This document shows positions 1 to 8,893 of a stretch of DNA of 64,000 nt, piece by piece. This DNA is from Achromobacter sp. AONIH1. Its GTDB lineage: Bacteria > Pseudomonadota > Gammaproteobacteria > Burkholderiales > Burkholderiaceae_B. Made by a program: the position numbers and the translations under genes. Below the pieces are notes generated by a model, which had not been told where the DNA came from, did not search any database, and was given only the letters and a program-made list of their open reading frames with translations. Location of the stretch: contig NZ_CP026124.1 of NCBI RefSeq assembly GCF_002902905.1, positions 4,960,001-5,024,000 on the forward strand, given 5' to 3'. Positions within the stretch are counted from its first letter, which is position 1. Each line of letters starts with the position of its first letter.

Positions 1-229
1 CCAGCTCGAACACGGCGTGCGGCACGCGCATGGAGCCTTCTTCGTAGGCCGAGGCGTGGCTGCCGGACAGGATGATGCCCTTCAGGCCCTGGGCCAGTTG
101 TTCGCGCACGAAGGCGTCGTCGACGTCGCCCGGGTGGACTTCGGAATAGACGCCGGCTTCGCGGACGCGACGGGCGATCAGTTGGGTGACTTGCGAACCG
201 TAGTCCAGGATGAGGATGCGCTGGTGCAT
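1..229 (-). CDS. guaA: GMP synthase (glutamine-hydrolysing), N-terminal part
   Basis: The reverse strand encodes the first 76 residues, beginning [20 protein letters not shown], the characteristic start of the class I glutamine amidotransferase domain of GuaA. The segment [10 protein letters not shown] follows, and the gene runs off the window edge before the catalytic Cys. GuaA converts XMP to GMP using glutamine and ATP in the cytoplasm. It lies about 100 bases downstream of guaB on the same strand, the usual guaBA order. The ATG at 227-229 is preceded by AGGTAGAG. Only the truncation limits certainty. Confidence 0.95.
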   Translation of the reverse strand, partial: MHQRILILDYGSQVTQLIARRVREAGVYSEVHPGDVDDAFVREQLAQGLKGIILSGSHASAYEEGSMRVPHAVFEL

Positions 230-250
230 GAGACTCTACCTATTGGAAAT

Positions 251-300
251 AAAACCGCACCGGCAGAACCGCTGACTGATTTTGCGATTCTGCCGGTGCG
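251..300 (-). terminator. Perfect 13-bp inverted repeat between guaB and guaA
   Basis: CGCACCGGCAGAA (256-268) is the exact reverse complement of TTCTGCCGGTGCG (288-300), with a 19-nt loop. Read on the minus strand, the stem is followed by GTTTTATTT, so it resembles an intrinsic terminator. It sits after the guaB stop and before the guaA start. It could partly uncouple guaA from guaB as an attenuator; that role is inferred. Confidence 0.6.
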
Positions 301-331
301 CGATGCCTGACATTGTAGTTGACTGTGCGGA

Positions 332-1792
332 TCAGTCGGCGCGGTAGTTGGGCGCTTCCTTGGTGATCTGCACGTCGTGCACGTGCGACTCGCGCACGCC
401 CGCGGAGGTGATCTCCACGAATTCGGTCTTGGTGCGCATGTCGTCGATGGTGGCGCAGCCGCAGTAGCCCATCGAGGCGCGGATGCCGCCAACCAGCTGG
501 TAAATGATGGCCAGCACGCTGCCCTTGTAGGGGACGCGGCCTTCGATGCCTTCGGGGACCAGCTTGTCGGCGTTGTTGGCCGGGTCCTGGAAGTATCGGT
601 CGGCCGAGCCTTCCGTCATGGCGCCCAGGCTGCCCATGCCGCGGTACGACTTGTACGAACGGCCCTGGAACAGCACGACTTCGCCGGGGGACTCTTCCGT
701 GCCGGCGAACATGCCGCCCATCATGCAGGCGGAAGCGCCGGCGGCGATGGCCTTGGCCACGTCGCCCGAGTAGCGGATGCCGCCGTCGGCGATGAGCGGC
801 ACGCCCGTGCCTTCCAGCGCCTTGGCCACGTCGGAGATCGCGGTGATCTGCGGCACGCCCACGCCCGCGACGATGCGGGTGGTGCAGATGGAGCCGGGGC
901 CGATGCCGACCTTGACGCCGTCGGCGCCGTACTCGACCAGCGCGCGCGCGGCGGCGGCGGTGGCGATGTTGCCGCCGATGACTTCAACCTTGGGGAAATT
1001 CTGCTTGACCCAGCGCACGCCTTCCAGCACGCCACGGGAGTGGCCGTGCGCGGTGTCGACGATCAGCACGTCGACGCCCGCGGCGACCAGCTTCTCGACG
1101 CGCTCTTCGGTGCCGGCGCCCACGCCCACCGCCGCGCCCACGCGCAGCTGGCCCAGGGCGTCCTTGTTGGCGACCGGATGCTCGGTGTTCTTGACGATGT
1201 CCTTGACCGTGGCCAGGCCGCGCAGCTCGAAGCCGTCGTTGACGATCAGCACGCGCTCCAGGCGATGCTTGTGCATCAGGGCCTGGGCTTCGTCCAGCGT
1301 CGCGCCTTCCTTCATCGTGACCAGGCGATCCTGCGGGGTCATGATGTTGCGCAGCGGCTGGTCGAGGTTCTCTTCGAAGCGCAGGTCGCGGTTGGTGACG
1401 ATACCGACCAGCTTGCCGCCTTCGACCACCGGCAGGCCGGAGATGCCGTGCTGGCGCTGCAGCGCGATGGCGTCGCGCACCTTCATCAGGGGAGTGACCG
1501 TGACCGGATCGATCACGATGCCGAACTCGTGACGCTTGACGCGGGCCACTTCACGGGCCTGGGCGTCGGCGGACAGGTTCTTGTGGATGATCCCGATGCC
1601 ACCCTCTTGCGCCATGGCGATGGCCAGGCGCGACTCCGTCACGGTGTCCATGGCGGCGGACACAAGCGGGATGTTCAGGGTGATGTTGCGAGACAGGCGC
1701 GTGGCCAGGGAAGTGTCGCGAGGCAGGACCTCGGAATACGCAGGCACCAGCAACACATCGTCGAAGGTGAGCGCTTTTTGTACGAGACGCAT
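332..1792 (-). CDS. guaB: IMP dehydrogenase
   Basis: The 486-residue protein begins [20 protein letters not shown], as GuaB proteins do; an in-frame start six codons upstream is less likely. It oxidises IMP to XMP with NAD+, the rate-limiting step of guanine nucleotide synthesis, as a cytoplasmic tetramer. The TIM barrel is interrupted by a tandem CBS module at about residues 90-205. The catalytic loop GPGSICTTR places the nucleophilic Cys near residue 305, the family position. The flap region and the C-terminal barrel are complete. It is followed on the same strand by guaA. Confidence 0.98.
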   Translation of the reverse strand: MRLVQKALTFDDVLLVPAYSEVLPRDTSLATRLSRNITLNIPLVSAAMDTVTESRLAIAMAQEGGIGIIHKNLSADAQAREVARVKRHEFGIVIDPVTVTPLMKVRDAIALQRQHGISGLPVVEGGKLVGIVTNRDLRFEENLDQPLRNIMTPQDRLVTMKEGATLDEAQALMHKHRLERVLIVNDGFELRGLATVKDIVKNTEHPVANKDALGQLRVGAAVGVGAGTEERVEKLVAAGVDVLIVDTAHGHSRGVLEGVRWVKQNFPKVEVIGGNIATAAAARALVEYGADGVKVGIGPGSICTTRIVAGVGVPQITAISDVAKALEGTGVPLIADGGIRYSGDVAKAIAAGASACMMGGMFAGTEESPGEVVLFQGRSYKSYRGMGSLGAMTEGSADRYFQDPANNADKLVPEGIEGRVPYKGSVLAIIYQLVGGIRASMGYCGCATIDDMRTKTEFVEITSAGVRESHVHDVQITKEAPNYRAD

Positions 1793-1816
1793 GGGTAACT
1801 CCGGGCGCAAAGCAAG

Positions 1817-1822
1817 ATTATA
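1817..1822 (-). promoter_or_regulatory. Probable guaB promoter -10 element
   Basis: The minus strand reads TATAAT here, 25 bases upstream of the guaB start codon, in an otherwise GC-rich region. An A-rich -35 candidate (TAGAAA, 16-nt spacing) is only a weak match, so the promoter may need activation. An AT-rich stretch continues upstream to about 1870. Confidence 0.5.
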
Positions 1823-2060
1823 CGCCGAGCAGGCTTTTTTTCTAGGTGTTGACCCTAGGAAAATTTTGGGGAACTTTGTGAATCAAGCACTTAGCGACTG
1901 CAAGAAGCGGCTGGGCATGCGCTGCCCGGCTCTCCGCTCTGGCACATGCTTGCCGGCATCCCCGTCTGACGATGCGGACTTGGAGCAGTCTTCGGCCCGC
2001 ATCATCGTCTTGACGACGACGCACGCCAACGCGTTCATCTCATATTTTATCCGGGCAATA

Positions 2061-2089
2061 TTGACAGCTGGTTTTACCCGGAACATAAT
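2061..2089 (+). promoter_or_regulatory. Strong sigma70-like promoter for the DUF2239 gene
   Basis: TTGACA (2061-2066) and CATAAT (2084-2089) are separated by exactly 17 bases, close to the consensus, and lie 43 bases upstream of the ATG at 2132. Two related blocks, TTTTATCCGGG (2046-2056) and TTTTACCCGGA (2072-2082), form an imperfect direct repeat across the promoter and may be a regulator site. Nothing else is recognisable in the 1811-2060 gap. Confidence 0.65.
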
Positions 2090-2131
2090 CAGACAAGCTC
2101 CAGATCCATATCCATCCCTGACGCACCGCTC

Positions 2132-2746
2132 ATGGCCCAGCTCACTGATACCCATACCGCCTTCGCCGGCCACCACATCCTCGCCTCCGGCTCCCTGGCC
2201 GACGTAGCGCTCGCCGTCAAGCACGCCCCGCCCTCTTCGCCGTCCGCCCCCGTGCTGATCTTCAATGACAGGACCGGCCACCAGGTCGACCTGAACCTGA
2301 GCGGCACCGACGAGGAAGTCGTCGCGCGCCACGCGCCGCCGCCCCCAGTTGTCGCCGATACCCCAGAGTCGGACGACGCCACACCCGAAGCCCCGCGCGG
2401 CCGCGGCCGCCCCAAGCTGGGCGTGGTGCCGCGCGAAGTGACGCTGCTGCCGCGCCACTGGGACTGGCTGGCCGAGCAGCCCGGCGGCGCGTCGGTGGCG
2501 CTGCGCAAGCTGGTCGAACAGGCGCGCCGCGACAATGAAGTCCGCGACCGCAAGCGCGAACGGCAGGAAGCCGCCTATCTCTTCATGTGCAGCCTGGCCG
2601 GCAACCTGCCCGGATTCGAGGAGGCCACGCGCGCGCTGTATGCCGACGATCGCAAGCGCTACGAGGAACAGGTCGCGTCCTGGCCCGAGGATGTGCGCAA
2701 CTATGCCTTGCGGCTGGCGTGGGAAACGGACGGCGGCGAGGCTTGA
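2132..2746 (+). CDS. DUF2239 family protein
   Basis: This 204-residue protein matches the DUF2239 family as I know it. It has an N-terminal segment [17 protein letters not shown], a Gly/Arg-rich basic block [20 protein letters not shown] at about residues 90-110, and a helical C-terminal half ending in a [18 protein letters not shown] motif. The family has no established function. The central basic patch resembles an AT-hook or ribbon-helix-helix lead, so nucleic-acid binding is possible but inferred. A near-consensus promoter lies upstream. The gene is probably monocistronic, with the next start about 60 bases downstream. Confidence 0.8.
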   Translation: MAQLTDTHTAFAGHHILASGSLADVALAVKHAPPSSPSAPVLIFNDRTGHQVDLNLSGTDEEVVARHAPPPPVVADTPESDDATPEAPRGRGRPKLGVVPREVTLLPRHWDWLAEQPGGASVALRKLVEQARRDNEVRDRKRERQEAAYLFMCSLAGNLPGFEEATRALYADDRKRYEEQVASWPEDVRNYALRLAWETDGGEA

Positions 2747-2807
2747 GGCGCGGGTGCGCCAGCGCCTGCTACGCTATGCTCATCGCCCCCTCCCCACGAG
2801 ACGCTCC

Positions 2808-3194
2808 ATGTCCGATCCTGCCGCCTGCAACCTGCTGCTCTATGACGGCGACTGCCCCTTCTGCTCGAACTATGTGCAGCTGATGCAGCTGCGCAAGACC
2901 ATCGGCCCGCTGGACGTGCTGAACATGCGCGAGCATCCCGACCTGGCGGCGCATTTCCGCGCGCGGGGCTATGACCTGAACGAAGGCATGCTGCTGCAAT
3001 GGGACGGCAAGATCTACTGGGGCGCCGACTGCGTCAACCGGCTGGCCCTGCTCAGCACCGGTAGCGACCTGTTCAACCAGATCAACGCCGCCATCTTCCG
3101 CAAGCCCTGCCTGTCCAAGGCGCTGTATCCCTTCATGCGCGCCGGCCGCAACCTGGGGCTGACGCTGATGGGCAAGGGCAAGATGCAGTATTGA
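2808..3194 (+). CDS. DCC family thiol-disulfide oxidoreductase-like protein (DUF393)
   Basis: A 128-residue protein with LLYDGDCPFCSNYVQLM near the N-terminus. This is the DxxCxxC motif (Cys at about residues 17 and 20) that defines the DCC/DUF393 family of thioredoxin-fold proteins. Length and overall layout (motif, then a helical region with RARGYDLNEGMLL) fit the family. A thiol-redox role is inferred from the CPFC pair; the substrate is unknown. No signal peptide is visible, so it is probably cytoplasmic. The ATG at 2808 was chosen because the motif begins close behind it. Confidence 0.85.
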   Translation: MSDPAACNLLLYDGDCPFCSNYVQLMQLRKTIGPLDVLNMREHPDLAAHFRARGYDLNEGMLLQWDGKIYWGADCVNRLALLSTGSDLFNQINAAIFRKPCLSKALYPFMRAGRNLGLTLMGKGKMQY

Positions 3195-3269
3195 TTCCCG
3201 CCTGGCGCGCCAGATTCCCACTCGATGCGCGCCAGCCTTTCACTCCTCCCACTCAACCCACCCTCCAAT

Positions 3270-3686
3270 ATGATTTCCGTCAGAAGACTGCTGCCCGCTG
3301 AATGGGCCCTGGCTTTTCCGCTCATCGCGCAACTGCGCAACCTGGACGAGGCGGAATTCCTGCGCCGCGCCCGCCGTCAGGCGCATGGCGGCTACGAGCT
3401 GGTCGGCGCCTACCTGAACGACACGCTGGTCGGCGTCATGGGCATGCGACCGGTGCACACCCTGGCCCGTGGCCCGCACCTGCACGTGGACGATCTGGTG
3501 GTGGACGCGGCCGTGCGAGGCAGCGGCGCGGGACATGCGCTGATGGCCTACGCCGAAGCGGACGCGCGCGCCCGCGAAATGAGCGCGGTGTTCCTGGACG
3601 CACGGCCCGACGCCATTCCTTTCTATGAAAAGGAAAACTACGTGCGGCATCCTGCGCCTTCGATGAAGAAGTCGCTGACGCCCTGA
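3270..3686 (+). CDS. GNAT family N-acetyltransferase
   Basis: A 138-residue GNAT-type protein. The core reads DTLVGVMGMRPVHTLARG, then HLHVDDLVVDAAVRGSGAGH. The VRGSGAGHALM segment is the acetyl-CoA pyrophosphate-binding R/Q-x-x-G-x-G/A loop, and the final strand FLDARPDAIPFYEKENYVR is the usual beta7 region. It transfers acetyl from acetyl-CoA to an unknown acceptor. MISVRR (3270) is the typical beginning; an upstream in-frame ATG at 3225 would add 15 non-conserved residues. Neither start has a clear Shine-Dalgarno sequence. Confidence 0.8.
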   Translation: MISVRRLLPAEWALAFPLIAQLRNLDEAEFLRRARRQAHGGYELVGAYLNDTLVGVMGMRPVHTLARGPHLHVDDLVVDAAVRGSGAGHALMAYAEADARAREMSAVFLDARPDAIPFYEKENYVRHPAPSMKKSLTP

Positions 3687-3717
3687 CGCGGCCCTGCCTG
3701 GCGACAGCCGCGCGCCT

Positions 3718-4647
3718 TCACGACGGACGCGAACCAAGCGCCGCCATGGCCTTGCCCAAGGCCTGCGGCGCATACCCATCCCAGGGACGATTGCCGATAT
3801 CCAATCGCTCCCGCGCGTCCGCGATGGTCCAGTGCGCGCCGCCGCGCACCTGCTCCAGTTCGTCCCAGCTGATCGGCACCGAGATCGGCAGGCCCGGCCG
3901 CGCCCGCGCCGACCAGGGCGCCACGGTCGTCGCGCCAAAGCCGTTGCGCAGGTAGTCCGCGTAGATCCTGCCCACCCGGTTGCGCGGACCGCTCTTGGCC
4001 ACGAACAACTGCGGCCAGGCCTGCGCCAGATGCCGCACCAGGGCCGCTGAAAAATCCTTCGTGGTTTCCCAGCCATGCTGCCTGCGCAGCGGCACCAGCA
4101 CATGCAGGCCCTTGCCGCCGCTGGTCTTGAGCCACGCGTCCAGCCCGATCTCGCTCAACAACGCGCGCAGCACCCGGGCCGCCTGCCTGACGTTCTCCCA
4201 GGGCACGCCCTCGCCCGGGTCCAGGTCGAACACGATGCGGTCCGGCTTGTCGATGGCCGTCTTCACGGCGTTCCAGGTGTGGAATTCGATGGCATTCATC
4301 TGGACCGCCGCCAGCACCGCCCTCGGCGTCGGCAGCTCCAGCAAGGGCGGATGCCCCGGATACAGGGACTCCGGCAACAGACGCGCACCGGGCATCGCGG
4401 CATCCATGTGGCGCTGGAAAAACAGGTCCCCCCCGATGCCCGACGGCGCGCGCACCAGCGAGACCGGCCGCCCCTTCAGATAGGGCCTCATCAACGGAGC
4501 AGCCTGCGTGTAGTAGCGCGCGAGATCGCCCTTGGTCAGGCCGCTCGCGGGATCGATGACGCGCTCCGCGTGCGTCAGCCGGCCCGGCCCGCCGGCATGG
4601 GGCTTGCCGTCTTCCCGTCGTGTTTGTCGCCCTCGCTCGCCCGGCAT
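3718..4647 (-). CDS. LigD-type primase-polymerase (NHEJ polymerase domain), stand-alone
   Basis: The 309-residue protein is the archaeo-eukaryotic primase-type polymerase domain of bacterial LigD. It opens with THAERVIDPASGLTKGDLARYY. The catalytic acidic motif is RIVFDLDPGEGVPW (DLD), the second motif is SGGKGLHVLVPL, and the C-terminal signature is GATTVAPWSARARPGLPIS. It adds ribonucleotides at broken ends in two-protein non-homologous end joining. GGGAGG five bases before the ATG at 4647 decides the start; longer frames upstream run towards the neighbouring EAL gene. It has no fused ligase or phosphoesterase domain, and no Ku or ligase lies in the window. Confidence 0.88.
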   Translation of the reverse strand: MPGERGRQTRREDGKPHAGGPGRLTHAERVIDPASGLTKGDLARYYTQAAPLMRPYLKGRPVSLVRAPSGIGGDLFFQRHMDAAMPGARLLPESLYPGHPPLLELPTPRAVLAAVQMNAIEFHTWNAVKTAIDKPDRIVFDLDPGEGVPWENVRQAARVLRALLSEIGLDAWLKTSGGKGLHVLVPLRRQHGWETTKDFSAALVRHLAQAWPQLFVAKSGPRNRVGRIYADYLRNGFGATTVAPWSARARPGLPISVPISWDELEQVRGGAHWTIADARERLDIGNRPWDGYAPQALGKAMAALGSRPS

Positions 4648-4744
4648 TCGGCCTCCCTTTCCATGGCGCGCGCTCGATCCAGGGCGGCGCCGAACCGCCG
4701 TCAGGAACATGAGCGCGGCAAACAGATAACACGTCGCCCCGCGC

Positions 4745-6361
4745 CTAGCTGGCGGGCACTTCCCGCGCGATGGGTTGCGGCGCGCGCGGCGGCGGCCGCA
4801 AGCCTTCGGGCAAGCGGCGCAGCAGCTCATCCAGCGGCACCGCGCGTCCGTACAGCCAGCCCTGCGCCTTGGCGACGCCATGCGTGGACACCGCCATCGC
4901 CTGCTCGATGGTTTCGACGCCCTCGGCGATGACGTCCAGGTCCAGCGACCGGGCCAGTTCGACGATCTGGATCGCCACCGTCCGGCGCGGCCCCTTGTCC
5001 GCGATGCCTTGCGTGAAGAGCTTGTCCAGCTTCAGGTAGTCCAGCGAAAAGGACGCCAGATAGGCCAGGCTCGAATAGCCGGTGCCGAAATCGTCGATCG
5101 CGATCCGCACGCCCAGCGCGCGCAATTCCTCGATGCGTTCCTTGGCGTTCTGCTCCAGCAGGCCACGCTCGGTCAGCTCGATGAACACCAGCTTCGGGTC
5201 GCGGCCCGTCACTTCCAGCAGGCGCTGGGTCAGGGCGCGCCCCTTGCCCGAGCACAGCTCGCTGGGCGCCAGGTTCAGCGACACATAGAAATCCGGCGCC
5301 TGCGCGGCGATGACCGGGATGTCCTGGCGGGCCAGGTCGAACACCATCGTGGCGACGTCCCCGGACAGGCCGAAGCGTTCGGCGGCGGGAATGAAGATGT
5401 CCGGGCCGATCGCCTCGGCGCCCAATGGCCGGCGCCAGCGCAACAAGGCCTCGGCGCCCACCCAGGCGCCGCTGCGCAGGTCCACGATGGGTTGGTAGGC
5501 CAGATAGAAATCCCGGTTTTGGATGGCGCGCTGCAACTGCGTGCGCAGATCCAGCGCGCGCCGCGACTGCCAGAAGATCACCGTGAACACCAGCAGCCCG
5601 GCCAGCGCGCCCGTGACGCCTACGATCCATCGGGTCAGCGCCATGTCGTGCAGATAGGCATGCTTGGGCAGGGTCGCCATGGCGAAGAAAGAGAACTTCG
5701 ACGACGGCGTCAGCGCGACGACGGCGCCGGCGCGCTCCTCGGTCACGGGCACGCGATCTTCCAGGCCTTCCATCCAGGCGGGGTCGACGTTGCCGCTGCC
5801 CAGGAATTGCGCCGCCGTGCCCGGATACGCCAGCCCCAGCGTCATGTGCGGGGCCAGCAGCTCCGCCGCGCCCAGGAAGTCGCCGCGATTCAGGAAAATG
5901 GCATAGCCGCCATCGGCCAGCGCGCTGTAGTGCAGATTGGGCGCGGCCGGCAGCACCACGTCGCTCCAGACCTTGACGCCACGCACGGACACGAAATCGG
6001 GCTGGCCGATATCCACCTTGTCCATGCTATGGCCCAGCGAGGAACAGGCCACGCGCGATCCGTCCAGCACCGCGATGGCGCGCAGCAGCGGCGACTGCAG
6101 CACCAGCTTGCCCATCTCGGCACGGGCGAAGGACGCGCACGGCGGACTGTTGCCCATGTCGCCGAGCGTCCGGCTGACCTCCCACAGCTGGGTCAGCACG
6201 TCGTCGGCGCGCTTGAGCACGGCCTTGGACACGGTCTGGGCCTGATTCTTGGCCCGTTCAAACGCAAAATAGTCCAGCAGCGCGATCCCCATGAATGTGG
6301 GAACCACCGCAGCGACCAGCATTGCGCAAACCAAAACAAGTGTCGTCGCGAGCTTGCTCAT
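4745..6361 (-). CDS. CSS-motif EAL c-di-GMP phosphodiesterase (membrane)
   Basis: A 538-residue protein. It has an N-terminal membrane helix (residues about 5-30), a periplasmic domain with a SRVACSSLGH motif (the redox-sensing CSS signature) and a second helix (WIVGVTGALAGLLVFTVIFW). The C-terminal EAL domain follows. EAL motifs are seen as YQPIVDLRSGAWVGAEALLR, NLAPSELCSG, FIELTERGL, IAIDDFGTGYSSLAYL, LKLDKLFTQGI and VIAEGVETIEQ, so the catalytic residues look intact. It should degrade c-di-GMP to pGpG in response to periplasmic thiol redox state, as in the family. The ATG at 6361 follows a G-rich tract. It is divergent from a diguanylate cyclase, 153 bases away. Confidence 0.93.
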   Translation of the reverse strand: MSKLATTLVLVCAMLVAAVVPTFMGIALLDYFAFERAKNQAQTVSKAVLKRADDVLTQLWEVSRTLGDMGNSPPCASFARAEMGKLVLQSPLLRAIAVLDGSRVACSSLGHSMDKVDIGQPDFVSVRGVKVWSDVVLPAAPNLHYSALADGGYAIFLNRGDFLGAAELLAPHMTLGLAYPGTAAQFLGSGNVDPAWMEGLEDRVPVTEERAGAVVALTPSSKFSFFAMATLPKHAYLHDMALTRWIVGVTGALAGLLVFTVIFWQSRRALDLRTQLQRAIQNRDFYLAYQPIVDLRSGAWVGAEALLRWRRPLGAEAIGPDIFIPAAERFGLSGDVATMVFDLARQDIPVIAAQAPDFYVSLNLAPSELCSGKGRALTQRLLEVTGRDPKLVFIELTERGLLEQNAKERIEELRALGVRIAIDDFGTGYSSLAYLASFSLDYLKLDKLFTQGIADKGPRRTVAIQIVELARSLDLDVIAEGVETIEQAMAVSTHGVAKAQGWLYGRAVPLDELLRRLPEGLRPPPRAPQPIAREVPAS

Positions 6362-6514
6362 TCGAACCGCCCCCCATCTCACGCCTTGTTGATGGTGATC
6401 AGAAGCACTGCGAATGTTGCAGGCGAAAATAATACCGCGCAGTAGCCCGGCATGGTGTTCAAAATCGCGTAAATGCTCGCAAACCGGTCGGAAAACTGGC
6501 GCTTTTGAAGAAAA

Positions 6515-8146
6515 ATGACGAATCCTCACCGCAGCGCCGCCTCCGCCGGACGGCTTCCCTCCATCCGGCGCGCCTTGCTGCTGCTCGGCATCGCCTGTAC
6601 GGCGCCGACGATTTTCGTGGCGGCGGGCGCCGCCTACGAAGACTTCCTGCTGCGCAAGGAACGGGTATACGAGGCCGCGCTGGCTTCCGCCCGCAGTCTG
6701 GCGGGCGAGCTGGAACGGGAGCTGCGCGGCGTGGAAACCGGCCTGCGCATCCTGGCCACCGAGGACGAACTCCAACGCGGCGCGCTGCCGGCCTTCCATC
6801 GGCGGCTGGGCGACGCGCTGCGCCTGCAGAACGTGGACGGCTACATGCTGCTGGACCCGCAGGGCGTGCCGCTAGCCGACAGCGGCATGCCCAATCCCGG
6901 GCCGGCGATCCGCAGCGCCCTGTCCGACGCGGCGCTGGCCAAGATGGGACGCGGCCGCGACATCGTCATGGCCGGCCTGTTCAGCACCGCCCTGCATAAT
7001 GAGCCGATGCTGGCCATCGGCATACCCGTAGAGATCAGTGGCGAAGTGCGCTATGGCCTGTACGCGCAGGTCCGGCCGCAACGCATCGGCCAAGCGCTGC
7101 GCCGGCAGGCCATGCCGGATGGCTGGGTAGCGGCGGCGCTGGACGACGACGGGCTGATCGTGGGCCACACGCGCGAGGAAATGCGCTACGTCGGCCAGCA
7201 CGCGGTGCCATCGCTGGCCGCCGCCGCCGCGCGCGAACGCGAAGGCACGCTGCGCAGCGAAACCAAGGAAGGCATCCCGGTGCTGACCGCCTTCAGCCGC
7301 AGCAGCGACGGACGCTGGACCGTGGCGGTCGGCGCGCCCCTGTCCGCCCTGACGGCGGACCTGTGGCGCTCGCTGATCTGGGGCGCCTGCGCCGGGCTGG
7401 CCATCATCGCCGCCGGCATCTGGGCGGCCTACCGCCTGGCGACCCGGATCGAGCATGCCGTGGCGGCGCTGGTCCCACCGGCGATCGCGCTGGGACGCGG
7501 CGAGGCCATCGACGTGCCCGAAAGCCGCTACAGCGAGACCGCCATGCTGGGCCGGTCCCTGCTGCACGCGTCCCGCATGCTGTCCCAGGCCCGCCGGCAG
7601 GCGTACCACGATCCGCTGACCTCGCTGAGCAATCGCCTGCTCTTTTGCGAACTGGCGGCCCGCGCGCTGGCCGCGGGCGAGCGCAGCGCCCGGCCCGCCG
7701 CGCTGCTGGCGCTGGACCTGGATCACTTCAAGGCGGTGAACGATACCCAGGGACACAGCTCGGGCGACCAGGTGCTGAAGATCGCGGCGGAACGCATGAG
7801 CGCCGCCTTGCGCGCCACCGACATCGTGGCGCGCTTCGGCGGCGACGAGTTCGTGGTGCTGCTCGATGGCGCGGACGCGGACACGGCGCGGGATGTGGCG
7901 CGCAAGCTCAACCAGGCGCTGGCCGAGCCCTATCCCGGCATCCTCGCATCCGTCACTGCCTCGATCGGCATCGCCTGCTTTCCGCAGGACGGCAGGCATC
8001 TGGAAGCGCTGCTCGCGCAGGCCGACGGCGCGCTGTACGCGGCCAAGGCGGCCGGGCGCAACCGCTACGAAATGGCCTCGTCCTCGAGCGCGACAAATCC
8101 GACACTAGGCGCCAGGGCGGTCCGGGAACCCGCCGCCCTGTCATAG
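6515..8146 (+). CDS. Membrane diguanylate cyclase with periplasmic sensor domain
   Basis: 543 residues. A basic N-terminus is followed by a transmembrane helix (ALLLLGIACTAPTIFVAAGA). A large extracytoplasmic dCache-like region spans about residues 45-285, and a second helix is at LIWGACAGLAIIAAGIW. A short HAMP-like linker precedes the GGDEF domain at about residues 365-525, with active site RFGGDEFVVLLDG and the standard DPLTSLSNRLLF and DLDHFKAVNDTQGH motifs. It makes c-di-GMP from two GTP. No RxxD inhibitory site is obvious before the GGDEF motif. It shares an intergenic region with the opposing EAL enzyme. Confidence 0.93.
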   Translation: MTNPHRSAASAGRLPSIRRALLLLGIACTAPTIFVAAGAAYEDFLLRKERVYEAALASARSLAGELERELRGVETGLRILATEDELQRGALPAFHRRLGDALRLQNVDGYMLLDPQGVPLADSGMPNPGPAIRSALSDAALAKMGRGRDIVMAGLFSTALHNEPMLAIGIPVEISGEVRYGLYAQVRPQRIGQALRRQAMPDGWVAAALDDDGLIVGHTREEMRYVGQHAVPSLAAAAAREREGTLRSETKEGIPVLTAFSRSSDGRWTVAVGAPLSALTADLWRSLIWGACAGLAIIAAGIWAAYRLATRIEHAVAALVPPAIALGRGEAIDVPESRYSETAMLGRSLLHASRMLSQARRQAYHDPLTSLSNRLLFCELAARALAAGERSARPAALLALDLDHFKAVNDTQGHSSGDQVLKIAAERMSAALRATDIVARFGGDEFVVLLDGADADTARDVARKLNQALAEPYPGILASVTASIGIACFPQDGRHLEALLAQADGALYAAKAAGRNRYEMASSSSATNPTLGARAVREPAALS

Positions 8147-8188
8147 GCCCGGAGCGCGGGTACCGGGCGCCAGCAGCGGACACCGGCG

Positions 8189-8611
8189 CTAGTTCAGACG
8201 CTCGAAGCGCCACTCGCCCATGAGCATGCCCGCAGTGCCGCTGATGCGATAGTCATAGTGCTTGCCTGGTTCGACCCGCAGCTCGTGATACTCGACGGGT
8301 TCGGACACGTTGAAGTACTGGATTCCGATCTTGCGCATGCCGGCAGGCACGCGCAACACCGCTACCCGGTTGGCATCGACATTGACCACATGTCTGCCAT
8401 CCAGATAAATGAGCACATTGACGGCCGCCCCGGAAACGCCCGCGTCGCGCGCGATTCGGATCTCGCCCTTGTCCGGCGCGGACTGCAACAGCGACGGATC
8501 CAGAAAGGCCGACGCAGGCGCCCTGGGCCCGGTCTCGACATCGACTGGCACGGTCATGCAGCCCGCCAGCGAGGCGCAGATCAACAGGGCAGAGCAATAT
8601 CTGATCATCAA
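8189..8611 (-). CDS. Small lipoprotein of unknown function
   Basis: A 140-residue protein with a short signal sequence and lipobox SLAGC (Cys at about residue 18), so it is predicted to be lipidated and envelope-located. The mature part contains a compact beta-rich domain with LIYLDGRHVVNVDANRVAV and VEPGKHYDYRISG segments, resembling small carbohydrate- or surface-associated lipoproteins, but I do not recognise a named family. It stands alone between the cyclase gene and the LysR-led operon on the opposite strand. Start choice between the two adjacent Met codons is arbitrary. Confidence 0.75.
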   Translation of the reverse strand: MMIRYCSALLICASLAGCMTVPVDVETGPRAPASAFLDPSLLQSAPDKGEIRIARDAGVSGAAVNVLIYLDGRHVVNVDANRVAVLRVPAGMRKIGIQYFNVSEPVEYHELRVEPGKHYDYRISGTAGMLMGEWRFERLN

Positions 8612-8759
8612 CTTCCACTCTCCTTACGGCAGTTCGCGCGGCAGGCGCATTGTGCCCGATCCCGAAGCGCGGCCCGCCTGCCACAGGCCGGATCAACGCC
8701 CCTGGCCGGCTAAAGAATGCACGTATTCGCACACGCCTCGGCGTGGCAGGCGCCCCCAT

Positions 8760-8893
8760 CCCGCTGATAAATAACTGAAAGTAATGAATTTCCCAGGGAA
8801 AACCCCAGAAAGGGAATTTACTTATGCCCTTTAATTATTTGTCGGACGCATACTTCAAGCGTAAGAATTCGTCCTTAGCATAAGTCAAACCAG
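8760..8893 (+). promoter_or_regulatory. AT-rich control region upstream of the LysR-led operon
   Basis: This stretch is markedly AT-rich compared with its flanks and ends at the LysR start. It carries imperfect inverted blocks GAATTTCCC and GGGAATTTAC, and a GGACG...CGTCC pair around 8848-8878. These could be regulator sites. I cannot assign a -35/-10 pair with confidence. Confidence 0.35.

Noticed and set aside
377..1798. Long plus-strand open frame opposite guaB
   Set aside because: It is the mirror of a highly conserved enzyme gene. Its translation is His/Ala/Gly-rich with no recognisable motif, as expected for antisense frames in GC-rich DNA.
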